Shown here piece by piece: positions 53,691-61,877 of a stretch of DNA of 63,735 nt. Origin of the DNA: Chloroflexota bacterium (GTDB taxonomy: Bacteria > Chloroflexota > Anaerolineae > Anaerolineales > Anaerolineaceae). The notes under the pieces are model-generated. The model saw only the letters and a list, made by a program, of their open reading frames with translations. It had not been told where the DNA came from and did no database searches. The DNA lies in assembly GCA_029265085.1 (NCBI GenBank), contig JAJUJY010000007.1, positions 1-63,735 of the forward strand, read 5' to 3'. Every line of letters begins with the position of its first letter. The first letter of the stretch is position 1. The position numbers were made by a program, and so were the translations under genes.

Positions 53691-54986
53691 ATGCCTCTAG
53701 ATATTGTTATTGGCACACAATGGGGCGACGAGGGTAAAGGCCGGATCGTTGATTTATTGGCCGCAAAAGCAGATTATGTCGCGCGGTATAACGGCGGTGA
53801 CAATGCAGGTCATACAGTCACTGTTGGCAGCCGCACGTTTAAACTTCACCTGATTCCGTCCGGGATCATTCACAGCCACACCGTTGGCGTTTTGGGCAAC
53901 GGCATGGTAGTTAATCCATCCACGTTTTTCAGCGAAATTGAGATGCTCCAGGCGGCGGGTGTACCGATTACACCGGAACGGCTGCGCATTTCTTACGCCG
54001 CTCACCTGATCACACCCGCGCACCGCGCTCTGGACCATGCACAGGAACAGGCCCGCGGCGCAGGTCAGATTGGGACCACCGGCCGCGGTATTGGTCCGGC
54101 GTATACCGGCAAGGCCTCGCGGCATGGTTTACGCGTGGAAGACATGCTGGATCCGATAAGCTTTTTGAAAAAGGTCGAGCATCACGTTGAAGAAATTAAT
54201 ACCATGCTGACCGGCATGTATCAGGATGAACCGCTTGATCCAAAGACAGTAGCCCGCGAATACGCCAAGTTTGCCGCCCAACTCATTCCGTATATTGACG
54301 ATGTCGGGCTGACCTTGAACACCGCGCTGGCAAAAGGGCAGCATGTCCTGGCAGAAGGCGCACAAGGCACCTTATTAGATCTCGACTTCGGCACCTATCC
54401 TTATGTAACCAGTTCCAGCCCAACAGCGGCAGGAGCTTTGGTCGGGTTAGGGCTGGGGATTGTACCTGTCAACCGGGTCATTGGGGTAACCAAAGCCTTT
54501 CAGACCCGTGTGGGGGCGGGACCATTCCCCACGGAAGTGTTTGGCAAAACCGCTGAACGGCTGCGCGGAACGGGCAAGAATCCGTGGGATGAATTTGGCA
54601 CCACCACCGGCCGCCCACGCCGGGTGGGCTGGCTAGACGGCGTGCTGCTGCGCTATGCCATGCGCGTTAACGGTGTTAATGAACTGATGATCACCAAGAT
54701 GGATATTCTCAGCGGGTTAAGCACTTTACGCTTGTGCGTGGCATACACCTCCAACGGGCAGACCTATAAAGAACTGCCCCTGGGTCCGGCCAATCTTCAG
54801 CCATATGAACCGGTATATGAAGAACTGCCCGGCTGGCAAGAAGACGTGAGCGCAATTCGCCGCTGGGAAGACCTCCCTGCTGAAGCGCGTGCTTACGTGC
54901 GCCGCATCGAAGAATTTGCAGGCGTGCCAGTGCGCAGTGTTTCGGTGGGACCGGAACGTGAACAGGTAGTTGAAATTCCGGCGTGA
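53691..54986 (+). CDS. purA: Adenylosuccinate synthetase
   Basis: A 431-residue enzyme of typical length that makes adenylosuccinate from IMP and aspartate with GTP, the first step of AMP synthesis. The N-terminal GTQWGDEGKGRIVDLLA is the P-loop with the catalytic Asp and Lys, and NGGDNAGHTV binds IMP. Later motifs are GTTGRGIGPAYTGKASRHG, AEGAQGTLLDLDFGTYPYVTSSS, and GVTKAFQTRVGAGPFPTE. The C-terminal end PVRSVSVGPEREQVVEI is also typical. GAGGAGG precedes the ATG. Its stop overlaps the start of the next gene. Confidence 0.96.
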   Translation: MPLDIVIGTQWGDEGKGRIVDLLAAKADYVARYNGGDNAGHTVTVGSRTFKLHLIPSGIIHSHTVGVLGNGMVVNPSTFFSEIEMLQAAGVPITPERLRISYAAHLITPAHRALDHAQEQARGAGQIGTTGRGIGPAYTGKASRHGLRVEDMLDPISFLKKVEHHVEEINTMLTGMYQDEPLDPKTVAREYAKFAAQLIPYIDDVGLTLNTALAKGQHVLAEGAQGTLLDLDFGTYPYVTSSSPTAAGALVGLGLGIVPVNRVIGVTKAFQTRVGAGPFPTEVFGKTAERLRGTGKNPWDEFGTTTGRPRRVGWLDGVLLRYAMRVNGVNELMITKMDILSGLSTLRLCVAYTSNGQTYKELPLGPANLQPYEPVYEELPGWQEDVSAIRRWEDLPAEARAYVRRIEEFAGVPVRSVSVGPEREQVVEIPA

Positions 54987-55795
54987 AGAAGCTGATTGCC
55001 TGGCTAGGATTGCTATTGGTTGGGATCGGGGTAAGTGCCTGCGCGCCAGGTGAACCACTGATCATCGAAACACCCACCGCGGAAATCACGCTGACCCCCA
55101 GCGCAACGATTGAGTGGTTCCCACCGACCAATACTCCCGCTGTAGTTCCCGTACAAGAATTTTTCCCTTCCCCAACCCCGCTGGCCGGGTTGGGGCAAGA
55201 GATTTTAAGCGATTCGTTTTCCGCAAGCAGTCCCTGGACAGTCGTAAAAAACACCACCGGCAGCGCAGCCATTGGCAAAAACGAGCTGACCCTGGCCATT
55301 TCTGCGCCCAAAGGCTACCTGACCAGCCTGCGCGATGCACCGGAGCTGGATGATTTTTATCTGGAAATCACGGTCATCCCGAATTTGTGCCGCCCTGCGG
55401 ACAGCTACGGCCTTTTGCTGCGTGCGGCCAACGATCAAAACCTGTACCGCTGGGTGATCACCTGCGGCGGCCAAACCCGGCTGGAACGCGTCCGCGGGAA
55501 CATCTCCACCCCCATTCAAGACTGGCTGGACAGCGGCGATCAGCGGCTTGGCTCACCGGTAAAAAATAAGCTGGGGGTTTGGGCTTACGGCAGCACCTTG
55601 CGCTTTTATATTAATGGAAGCGAAATATTCAGCCTGCGCGACCCGGTTTTCACCAGCGGCAAGCCGGGATTGTTTGCCCGCTCCGGCGGGGACACTGCGG
55701 TGACGGTAAGTTTTTCTGAGCTGGTTGTCCGCGCTATTGATCCCGCCAGCCTGCCAACACCCACACCGCAGCCCTCGGCGACACCCACAAAATAA
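54983..55795 (+). CDS. Lipoprotein with a concanavalin-like domain
   Basis: The start is GTG, which overlaps the purA stop as GTGA. Lipobox GVSAC (Cys20). After a Pro/Thr linker (about 30-70), residues about 75-255 form a jellyroll domain: ILSDSFSASSPWTVV, DFYLEITVIP, SYGLLLRAANDQNLYRWVIT, LGVWAYGSTLRFYINGSEIFSL and GKPGLFARSGGDTAVTVSFSEL. This is the pattern of LamG/DUF1080-type domains, which bind glycans or act as carbohydrate-processing modules. No catalytic residues are named with confidence. Co-translation with purA is probable but the link in function is unclear. Confidence 0.75.
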   Translation: MKKLIAWLGLLLVGIGVSACAPGEPLIIETPTAEITLTPSATIEWFPPTNTPAVVPVQEFFPSPTPLAGLGQEILSDSFSASSPWTVVKNTTGSAAIGKNELTLAISAPKGYLTSLRDAPELDDFYLEITVIPNLCRPADSYGLLLRAANDQNLYRWVITCGGQTRLERVRGNISTPIQDWLDSGDQRLGSPVKNKLGVWAYGSTLRFYINGSEIFSLRDPVFTSGKPGLFARSGGDTAVTVSFSELVVRAIDPASLPTPTPQPSATPTK

Positions 55796-55978
55796 ATCTT
55801 CCGGCATTAACCGGGATCAAATTTTACAAAAACCATGCAAAAAGCCCACAAAATCGGGAACTTTTTGGCATGGTTTTACGTATACAACTATATTGAACGA
55901 ACTTTAAAAACGGGTGACTTTACACATTATTTATGTGGAATTAATGAATTTGTAAGAATCGCTATAGAACATGTGTCG

Positions 55979-56209
55979 TATAATAGAGACATGAGACTTG
56001 CGCGATTGAAGGGGGCCACATTGCAGAAGCACCACTGTCCACCTGGATAGGCCAAAGTCCCCCTGAATGTCTATGCTTTGCCCCATCAACCGATGCTTTT
56101 TCGCACCGGTGGGGTTGTATATAGTTAATACAGGTACGCCTCCTGAGTTGCGCAAGCGCCCCGCACGCCGGCGGGGAGAATGGTTCTCTCGGGAGTGAGG
56201 AGGTTTATC
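55979..56209 (+). ncRNA. Structured leader RNA candidate before a 29-codon gene
   Basis: TATAAT at 55979-55984 places a transcript start near 55990. The next 220 nt hold several pairings: CTTGCGC (55997-56003) with GCGCAAG (56150-56156), GGGGG (56011) with CCCCC (56069 on), a CCCC...GGGG hairpin (56081-56114), CCCCGC/GCGGGG (56159-56164, 56171-56176), and GAGAA/TTCTC (56176-56188) just before the Shine-Dalgarno GAGGAGG. None fits a riboswitch class that I can name. The last hairpin lies close enough to control translation. Confidence 0.45.
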
Positions 56210-56299
56210 ATGGCTACAATTGTTTATTTGGTAGTTGCCGCAGTTGGTGTGATGTTCATCGCCTTGAGCCTGTGCAGCTTTCAGTCATCGGATCGATAA
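56210..56299 (+). CDS. 29-residue single-pass membrane microprotein
   Basis: An ATG with GAGGAGG 6 bp upstream opens a 29-residue frame, MATIVYLVVAAVGVMFIA, then LSLCSFQSSDR, ending at TAA 56297-56299. The middle (about 3-23) is hydrophobic enough for one membrane span with a polar C-terminus that includes one Cys at 22. A structured leader precedes it and two hairpins with a T-run follow, so the gene is its own transcription unit. It does not match KdpF, CydX or other microproteins that I know. The sequence and its regulatory frame are the evidence; the function is unknown. Confidence 0.6.
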   Translation: MATIVYLVVAAVGVMFIALSLCSFQSSDR

Positions 56300-56396
56300 A
56301 GAATGATGAGTGACGTACAGGCAGCCGACCACCGGCCGTTAACAACCCAACCAGAGCCAACCGCGCTCTGGATACTTCTCTAAACCTGCTCCCCTG

Positions 56397-56477
56397 GGAC
56401 CGCCCGCGGGTGCGGGGGTCCGTTTACCGTTCTATTGTGCAACTCCCGGAAGGATAACCTCCCGGGAGCTTATTTTT
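56397..56477 (+). terminator. Tandem terminator hairpins after the microprotein
   Basis: First hairpin: GGACC and CCCGC (56397-56407) with GCGGG and GGTCC (56412-56421). Second: CTCCCGG (56443-56449) with CCGGGAG (56462-56468), followed by CTTATTTTTTT, a clear intrinsic terminator. The T-run touches the stop of the minus-strand gene. Confidence 0.8.
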
Positions 56478-57191
56478 TTAACCAACCTGCGCCAGCAATT
56501 TTTGAATATGCTCAATATGGTCAAGTTCATGCCAGATAGCGCGGCGCAGCAGTTTACGCGGGCTCCAAAACTCAGCATCTTTTCCGCGCACCAGCTCTTC
56601 CCCTTCCGTTTTCTTTAAGCCCGCCACCAAATACTCACGCAACAGAGGCAGCCGTTCAAAAGGATCTTTGGGTAATTCATTTCGCTTGAGGTCAACCAAA
56701 CCCAGCCGGTCCAGATACCACCATTCTGCACCGCCAACATGATTCAAAATTCCGCGGATTGTCCAGCGTTCCCCCGGATATTCCCGGTCAAGCTGCGCAT
56801 CCGTCAGCGGCTGCGCCAAAGCCAGCAAATCTTCCCTGCTCCATTGCAGCAGCTGCAATCCCTGGCGCAGTTCGATGCGTGTGAGGGGTTTCCAATCATG
56901 CCGGAACCAGGCGTTAATTTCGTACCCACCCTCCGGCAGGGTATTGTAGTTCTCATCCAGGTGATACACTTCCCAAACTTCACTCAGGCGGATATCAAAT
57001 TCCTGAATTTTGTCCAGCCAGGATTCACGCGTATGGCGTGCCACCCAGCCTTTATACATCACGAACGCTGCGCCCATACTTACAATGGCTGTGCTGCTAT
57101 CACTTCCATAAGCAAAACAACCGGGATAATCTAAAGCCCAGGCCAATGAGCGTCCTTCGATACCATTTTCCAAACCGATGCTGATATGCAT
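56478..57191 (-). CDS. DinB-like protein with an extra N-terminal domain
   Basis: A 237-residue protein. The C-terminal part (about 95-237) is a DinB-type four-helix bundle: helix with ELRQGLQLLQWSREDLLAL, WTIRGILNHVGGAEWWYLDRL with His (metal ligand candidate), and AIWHELDHIEHIQKLL with two His. The N-terminal 90 residues (LAWALDYPGCFAYG) form a small alpha/beta domain similar in outline to HicB-like domains. DinB family enzymes are metal-dependent thiol or small-molecule transferases. AGGAG precedes the ATG. The neighbours give no clue to a substrate. Confidence 0.65.
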   Translation of the reverse strand: MHISIGLENGIEGRSLAWALDYPGCFAYGSDSSTAIVSMGAAFVMYKGWVARHTRESWLDKIQEFDIRLSEVWEVYHLDENYNTLPEGGYEINAWFRHDWKPLTRIELRQGLQLLQWSREDLLALAQPLTDAQLDREYPGERWTIRGILNHVGGAEWWYLDRLGLVDLKRNELPKDPFERLPLLREYLVAGLKKTEGEELVRGKDAEFWSPRKLLRRAIWHELDHIEHIQKLLAQVG

Positions 57192-57402
57192 ATACCAAAT
57201 GCTCCTAGACTTTCAGGGGTTGTAGAACGTTTGAATCTTATGGTACAGTAACCAATGTACGAATAAAATTGTTTATGAATACCTTTTAAAATAATTTTAC
57301 AGCAACTATCGCCACCACTCCGTGGAACTTTTTGCACGAGTTGTTCGTCAATCAATAGATAACTATATATATCGTTTCAATGGAAAGTCAACAAGGAGAA
57401 CT

Positions 57403-58185
57403 ATGTCCGAATCAGAATTGATTCAAACACCCTCCAGGCCAAAACGGCAACATTTTGAATGGGTCTTACCCATTTTTATAAAACCCGCCAAAACCCTGGA
57501 TAGCATCGCAAAACACGAGAATGGCGCATGGCAAACTCCGCTGCTCATTCTGAGTGTGTTGGTAATCATTCTTGTCCTGGTTGGAGGTCCCATCCGCGCC
57601 CAAAGCGCTCAGATGGGTGGTGAATTACCTCCCGATTTTCAATATTGGCCTCAGGAACAGCAAGACCAATACTTTGCCTCCCAGGCAAACCAGGTCAGCC
57701 CTTTATTTATATACATCTTTCCCGCCGCAGGAGCATTGATCGGGCTGTGGGTAACCTGGTTCATTTTGGGCAGCATTCTGCACCTGATCCTGACCCTAAG
57801 CGGCAGCCGCAGCAGCAACACCGCGTCCTTAAACCTGGTGGCCTGGGCGAGTATGCCCTTTGCAGTGCGGTACCTGGTGCAAATCATTGCCGTTCTGATT
57901 ACCCGCCAGTTAATTAGCGCACCCGGACTTTCCGGTTTTATGGCCGCGGAAGGTAGCGGGGGCATGGCTTTCTTGCGCGCCTTCCTTGCCCTGGTGGATA
58001 TTTATCTGATCTGGCAAATTGCGCTGCTGCTGATCGGCGTTTTGCCGCTCTCCGGATTAAACCGGGGCAAAGCCTGGCTGGTTACCTTGCTGGCAGTCTT
58101 AATTATTCTATCGCTGCAGGCACTGCCTGGCTTATTGGGCAGCGTGCTGAGCGGCCTGTCCATCACCCGGCCTTTCTTCTTCTAG
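57403..58185 (+). CDS. Yip1-like multi-pass membrane protein
   Basis: The start at 57403 is chosen because AAGGAG precedes it. The 260-residue protein has five hydrophobic segments in the Yip1-like pattern: WVLPIFIKPAKTLDSIA near the N-terminus, a first span LLILSVLVIILVLVG, then PLFIYIFPAAGALIGLWVTWF, and later spans. It is the first gene of a four-gene group, 2 bp before the ABC ATPase, so it may be a third membrane part of the exporter or a regulator. Confidence 0.7.
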   Translation: MSESELIQTPSRPKRQHFEWVLPIFIKPAKTLDSIAKHENGAWQTPLLILSVLVIILVLVGGPIRAQSAQMGGELPPDFQYWPQEQQDQYFASQANQVSPLFIYIFPAAGALIGLWVTWFILGSILHLILTLSGSRSSNTASLNLVAWASMPFAVRYLVQIIAVLITRQLISAPGLSGFMAAEGSGGMAFLRAFLALVDIYLIWQIALLLIGVLPLSGLNRGKAWLVTLLAVLIILSLQALPGLLGSVLSGLSITRPFFF

Positions 58186-58187
58186 TT

Positions 58188-58931
58188 ATGGAAGCGCAAT
58201 CCTTTATTCAAATCCGCAGCCTGCGGAAGACCTACATCATGGGAAAAACCACCGTCCATGCCCTGGACGGTGTGGACCTGGACATTCCTCTGGGATCATT
58301 CACCGTGGTGATGGGGCCGTCAGGGTCCGGTAAAAGCACACTGCTGTATCTGGTCGGTGGTTTAGACCGGCCAACCTCCGGCACGATCCAGGTAAACAGC
58401 CAGCGGATCGACACGCTGGATGAAAATGCTTTGGGCGTATACCGGCGAAAGACAGTGGGCTTTATTTTTCAGTCTTTTAACCTGGTTCAATCCATGACTG
58501 CTCTGGAAAATGTGGCCTTCCCCATGCGCTTTGCTGGAATTTCTGCCGGACAGCGGCGCAAACGTTCGGCGGAACTGCTGCGCAGAGTGGGGCTGGAAAA
58601 TCGCGCCTTCCACAAACCCACCGAGCTTTCCGGCGGCCAACAACAGCGTGTGGCTATTGCCCGGTCGCTGGTTAACCAACCGCAGTTAATCCTGGCGGAT
58701 GAACCGACCGGCAACCTGGATACATCCAGCGGCTACGCCATTATGCAAATGCTCTCCGATTTGCACCGTGACAACCATACCGTGGTCGTGGTTACCCACG
58801 ATCCGCGTATGCTGCACTTTGCCACCAACGTAATTTATCTCTTAGACGGCCGGGTAGTCACCCAGGCCGAATACGAAGCGGCTTCAACCTTCGATTTTGA
58901 AACTCAAGAAAAGGAACTACCATCCGCATGA
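58188..58931 (+). CDS. ABC ATPase (MacB/LolD family)
   Basis: A 247-residue ATPase. Walker [10 protein letters not shown] at 43-51, Q-loop IFQSFNLV, signature [16 protein letters not shown], Walker [13 protein letters not shown], and H-loop VVTHDP. The features VHALDGVDL and [12 protein letters not shown] are typical of the MacB/LolD branch. It works with the FtsX-like permease at 60467, with the secreted protein at 58928 between them. Such MacB-type systems export lipoproteins, peptides or small molecules, or drive wall hydrolases by mechanotransmission. Confidence 0.9.
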   Translation: MEAQSFIQIRSLRKTYIMGKTTVHALDGVDLDIPLGSFTVVMGPSGSGKSTLLYLVGGLDRPTSGTIQVNSQRIDTLDENALGVYRRKTVGFIFQSFNLVQSMTALENVAFPMRFAGISAGQRRKRSAELLRRVGLENRAFHKPTELSGGQQQRVAIARSLVNQPQLILADEPTGNLDTSSGYAIMQMLSDLHRDNHTVVVVTHDPRMLHFATNVIYLLDGRVVTQAEYEAASTFDFETQEKELPSA

Positions 58932-60457
58932 AAGCAAAATTTTTCTCTTTCTTGCTGCTCATTACATTATTGGGAGGGCTCGCGTTTGTCCAGCCTACCC
59001 CGGCGGCTGCCGAAACCGGCACCGATACCGCTACCGTTACGGATACAAGCACATCCACACCAGAATCAACCGTTACGCCTGAACCATCCAATACCCCGAT
59101 TCCGTCTGATTGGCGGCCGCTGGTAATTATTGAATCATATGGAACCGGCAGCAGCGAAGCCATTCTGCCCGGGCAAGAGTTCAGTCTGCGCTTGCGGATC
59201 AAAAATATCGGTAAGGATTTTGCAAAAAACGTTATTTTTAGCTTCAAGAGTACCGACTTCCTGCCGTTGGATTCCGGTGGTGTACGCGCCATCAATGAAA
59301 TGGACCCGGATGAGCGCCTGGATGTTGTGCAGCCGCTCAAGGCAAGCCCAACGCTGGCAGGCCAATCGGTGGCGACTGCCACGGTCAACCTGTCTTATAC
59401 CAACCCGGCGGGAACAGCCTACACCGAAACCTTCACCATTACCATCAATTTGCGCCAGCCGGATTATTCAGGATCAGTCAGCGCGACCAAAACGCCGACT
59501 CCAATCAGCCGCCCGCAGCTCGTGGTGAGCGGGTACAAAACGGATACAGACCCGCTGCAGCCCGGCTCCATGTTCACGCTGGCACTGGATGTGATTAACC
59601 TGGGTACCAGCAACGCGCGCGCCGTGACGATGGTCTTAGGCGGCGGCGTCAATCCCAACGACAGCGGCACTCCTCAGCCAGGTATCAGCGGCAGCGGCAG
59701 CGACCTTTCGGTCTTTGCCCCGTTGGGCAGTTCCAACCTGGTCTTCCTGGGTGATGTGCCCACCGGCCAGACCCTGAAAGCCACCCAGACCCTGATCGTC
59801 AACGTCAGCGCCAATCCGGGTGCCTATTCCTTGAAAATTTCGTTTGTCTATGATGACGCCAAAGGCAACCGTCAGGTGGACGACCAGGTGATCACGCTCC
59901 TGATCTACCGCCTGCCGCAGGTGGAAGTCAGCTTCTACCGCGACCCGGGCATTTTCTTCACCGGCCAACCCAACATCCTGCCGCTGCAAGTCACCAACCT
60001 GGGCCGCAATTCGACCGTTCTGGGGAATATGAAAGTTACCTCTGCCAACGGCGAAGTAACCAACAACGTTGCCCTGGTGGGTGTCTTGGAACCGGGTGGG
60101 TACTTCACCCTGGACGCGAACTATATGCCGCAAATGCCCGGCCCGCAAACGATCGATATTGTGGTGAACTACACCGATGACTTTAACCAACCGCGTTCGA
60201 TCAGCCAGACCTTGAACGTGGACGTGCAAGAAATGCCCACCATGGAACCCATTCCACCGGAGGGCCTGCCCGGTGATGATGGAATGATCCCTGGTGCTCC
60301 AGAGACCTTCTGGCAAAAAGTAGTCCGCTTCTTTAAGGGCCTGTTTGGCCTGGGCAGCGACCAACCCGCTCCGGCTGAACCCCTGCCAGGCGAAATCCCG
60401 CCTGACCAGATGCAGCCCGGCGATAGCGGCCCGATCATTATTGGACCCAAAGGATAG
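58928..60457 (+). CDS. Secreted protein with CARDB-like domains (exporter-associated)
   Basis: A 509-residue protein that overlaps the ATPase stop by 4 bp. Signal peptide (about 1-28), TPT-rich linker (about 30-60), then two or three CARDB-like beta domains, for example GQEFSLRLRIKNIGKDFAKNVIF, PGSMFTLALDVINLGTSNARAV and TGQPNILPLQVTNLGRNSTVLG. An amphipathic stretch FWQKVVRFFKGLFGLG lies near residue 460, before a Pro-rich end. It lies between ATPase and permease, so it may be the periplasmic/surface adaptor or the protein handled by this exporter. Confidence 0.7.
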   Translation: MKAKFFSFLLLITLLGGLAFVQPTPAAAETGTDTATVTDTSTSTPESTVTPEPSNTPIPSDWRPLVIIESYGTGSSEAILPGQEFSLRLRIKNIGKDFAKNVIFSFKSTDFLPLDSGGVRAINEMDPDERLDVVQPLKASPTLAGQSVATATVNLSYTNPAGTAYTETFTITINLRQPDYSGSVSATKTPTPISRPQLVVSGYKTDTDPLQPGSMFTLALDVINLGTSNARAVTMVLGGGVNPNDSGTPQPGISGSGSDLSVFAPLGSSNLVFLGDVPTGQTLKATQTLIVNVSANPGAYSLKISFVYDDAKGNRQVDDQVITLLIYRLPQVEVSFYRDPGIFFTGQPNILPLQVTNLGRNSTVLGNMKVTSANGEVTNNVALVGVLEPGGYFTLDANYMPQMPGPQTIDIVVNYTDDFNQPRSISQTLNVDVQEMPTMEPIPPEGLPGDDGMIPGAPETFWQKVVRFFKGLFGLGSDQPAPAEPLPGEIPPDQMQPGDSGPIIIGPKG

Positions 60458-60466
60458 AGGTAATTT

Positions 60467-61789
60467 ATGCGTTTCTTGGATCTGGTCAGCTTGATATTAG
60501 ACAACCTGGGCCGCCGTAAAGGCCGGGTGGCGCTGACCGCGATTGGGGTGGTCATTGGTACCGCGGCAGTCGTATTACTGGTCTCCCTAGCCATCGGTTT
60601 ACAGCAAAACGCCACCAGCCAGTTATGGGGCATCAGCGACCTGAAACGGATCGAGGTGTACCCAAACTACGGCGATTTCGGCGGCGGCGGGGGCATGGTC
60701 GTCACCGATAAAAACGGTGTTCCCACCGGTCAAAAGCTGCTCACACCGCAGGCCATTGAAGAAATCCGCGCCTTGCCTGGCGTGACCGATGTAATCCCGC
60801 GCAACTGGGTGGGTGTGCCTACCCTGCTGCGCTACGGCCGCCTGGAAAATTACCCATCGATGATGGCGGTAGATGTGGAAGATCTTTCCATCTTTGAATA
60901 TCCGCTGGAGTCTGGCACTACCAAACTGGAGCGCGGCACAGCGGTGATCGGCAGTTGGGCTGCCCGCCAGTTCTACGATCCCAAGCAGCGCCCTGGGCAG
61001 GAGCCGCCCCCGCAGCCAGATTTGCTCAACCAGCAGGTGAAACTGGTCATTACCAAGTGGACCCAGGACGGCCTGACGGTAACGAAAACGGTCAATCTGC
61101 GTATTGTCGGTATTTTGGCAGAATCACGCAGCGAAGCAGACGGCGCGATGTTTGTGCGTATGGATGAGGCCACCGCCTGGGAAGAATGGTTCCGCGGCTC
61201 GCGCATCAACCGCAATAAAGAAGGCTACAACATGCTCATCGTCCGGGCCGAGAGTGCCGACCAGGTGACTGATCTTGCCGACCAGATAAACAATCTCGGT
61301 TATATGGCCAACACACCGCAGAGTTACCTGGAAAGCATCAACAGCTTCTTCGTCGTGCTGCAAATCATCTTTGGCGGGGTAGGTGCGATTGCCTTGCTGG
61401 TAGCCGCAATCGGGATTGCCAACACGATGACGATGGCCATCCTGGAACGCACCCGCGAAATCGGCCTGATGAAGGCTATCGGGGCAACCAACCGCGATGT
61501 ATTAAGCATCTTCCTGGGAGAATCCGCCGGAATTGGGTTCATCGGCGGGCTGGGAGGGGTGATCCTGGGTTGGGGCGGCAGCGCGGTGTTGAATGTGGTT
61601 GCGCTAACCTATCTGGCCGGGCAAGCCAGCCAGACGGGCGCACCACCGCCATCCATCGCATCCTCCACACCCATCTGGCTGCCCATCTTTGCACTGGTGT
61701 TTGCCACCCTGGTGGGATTGCTCTCCGGGTTGTACCCCTCGCTGCGCGCCGCCACGCTGGTGCCGGTGAACGCGCTCAAATACGAATAG
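60467..61789 (+). CDS. MacB/FtsX-type ABC permease
   Basis: A 440-residue permease. One N-terminal membrane span (about 20-45: VALTAIGVVIGTAAVVLLVSL), a large extracytoplasmic MacB-type core (about 50-290), and three C-terminal spans with the FtsX motif FGGVGAIALLVAAIGIANTMTMAILERTREIGLMKAIGATNRDVL. The last part LSGLYPSLRAATLVPVNALKYE is also typical. It partners the ATPase at 58188. Length and four-span topology match the MacB half-transporter, and the order ATPase, secreted protein, permease is a coherent operon. Confidence 0.88.
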   Translation: MRFLDLVSLILDNLGRRKGRVALTAIGVVIGTAAVVLLVSLAIGLQQNATSQLWGISDLKRIEVYPNYGDFGGGGGMVVTDKNGVPTGQKLLTPQAIEEIRALPGVTDVIPRNWVGVPTLLRYGRLENYPSMMAVDVEDLSIFEYPLESGTTKLERGTAVIGSWAARQFYDPKQRPGQEPPPQPDLLNQQVKLVITKWTQDGLTVTKTVNLRIVGILAESRSEADGAMFVRMDEATAWEEWFRGSRINRNKEGYNMLIVRAESADQVTDLADQINNLGYMANTPQSYLESINSFFVVLQIIFGGVGAIALLVAAIGIANTMTMAILERTREIGLMKAIGATNRDVLSIFLGESAGIGFIGGLGGVILGWGGSAVLNVVALTYLAGQASQTGAPPPSIASSTPIWLPIFALVFATLVGLLSGLYPSLRAATLVPVNALKYE

Positions 61790-61809
61790 ACAAAGCAGAA
61801 ATCAACGTT

Positions 61810-61845
61810 AAAGGGGCTGTTCAACCCATAACAGCCCCTTTTTGT
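61810..61845. terminator. Bidirectional terminator
   Basis: AAAGGGGCTGTT (61810-61821) pairs with AACAGCCCCTTT (61830-61841) around 8 nt, with T-rich sequence on both strands. It separates the exporter operon from the convergent glycosidase gene. Confidence 0.88.
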
Positions 61846-61877
61846 TTTCTTGTCAGTTCTCCTAACGGCAGGTGAGC

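Noticed and set aside
55979..56209. 6S RNA, SRP RNA or a known riboswitch class
   Set aside because: I compared the leader with what I remember of 6S, SRP, M-box, ydaO and GEMM patterns and found no convincing match. A covariance-model search would decide it.
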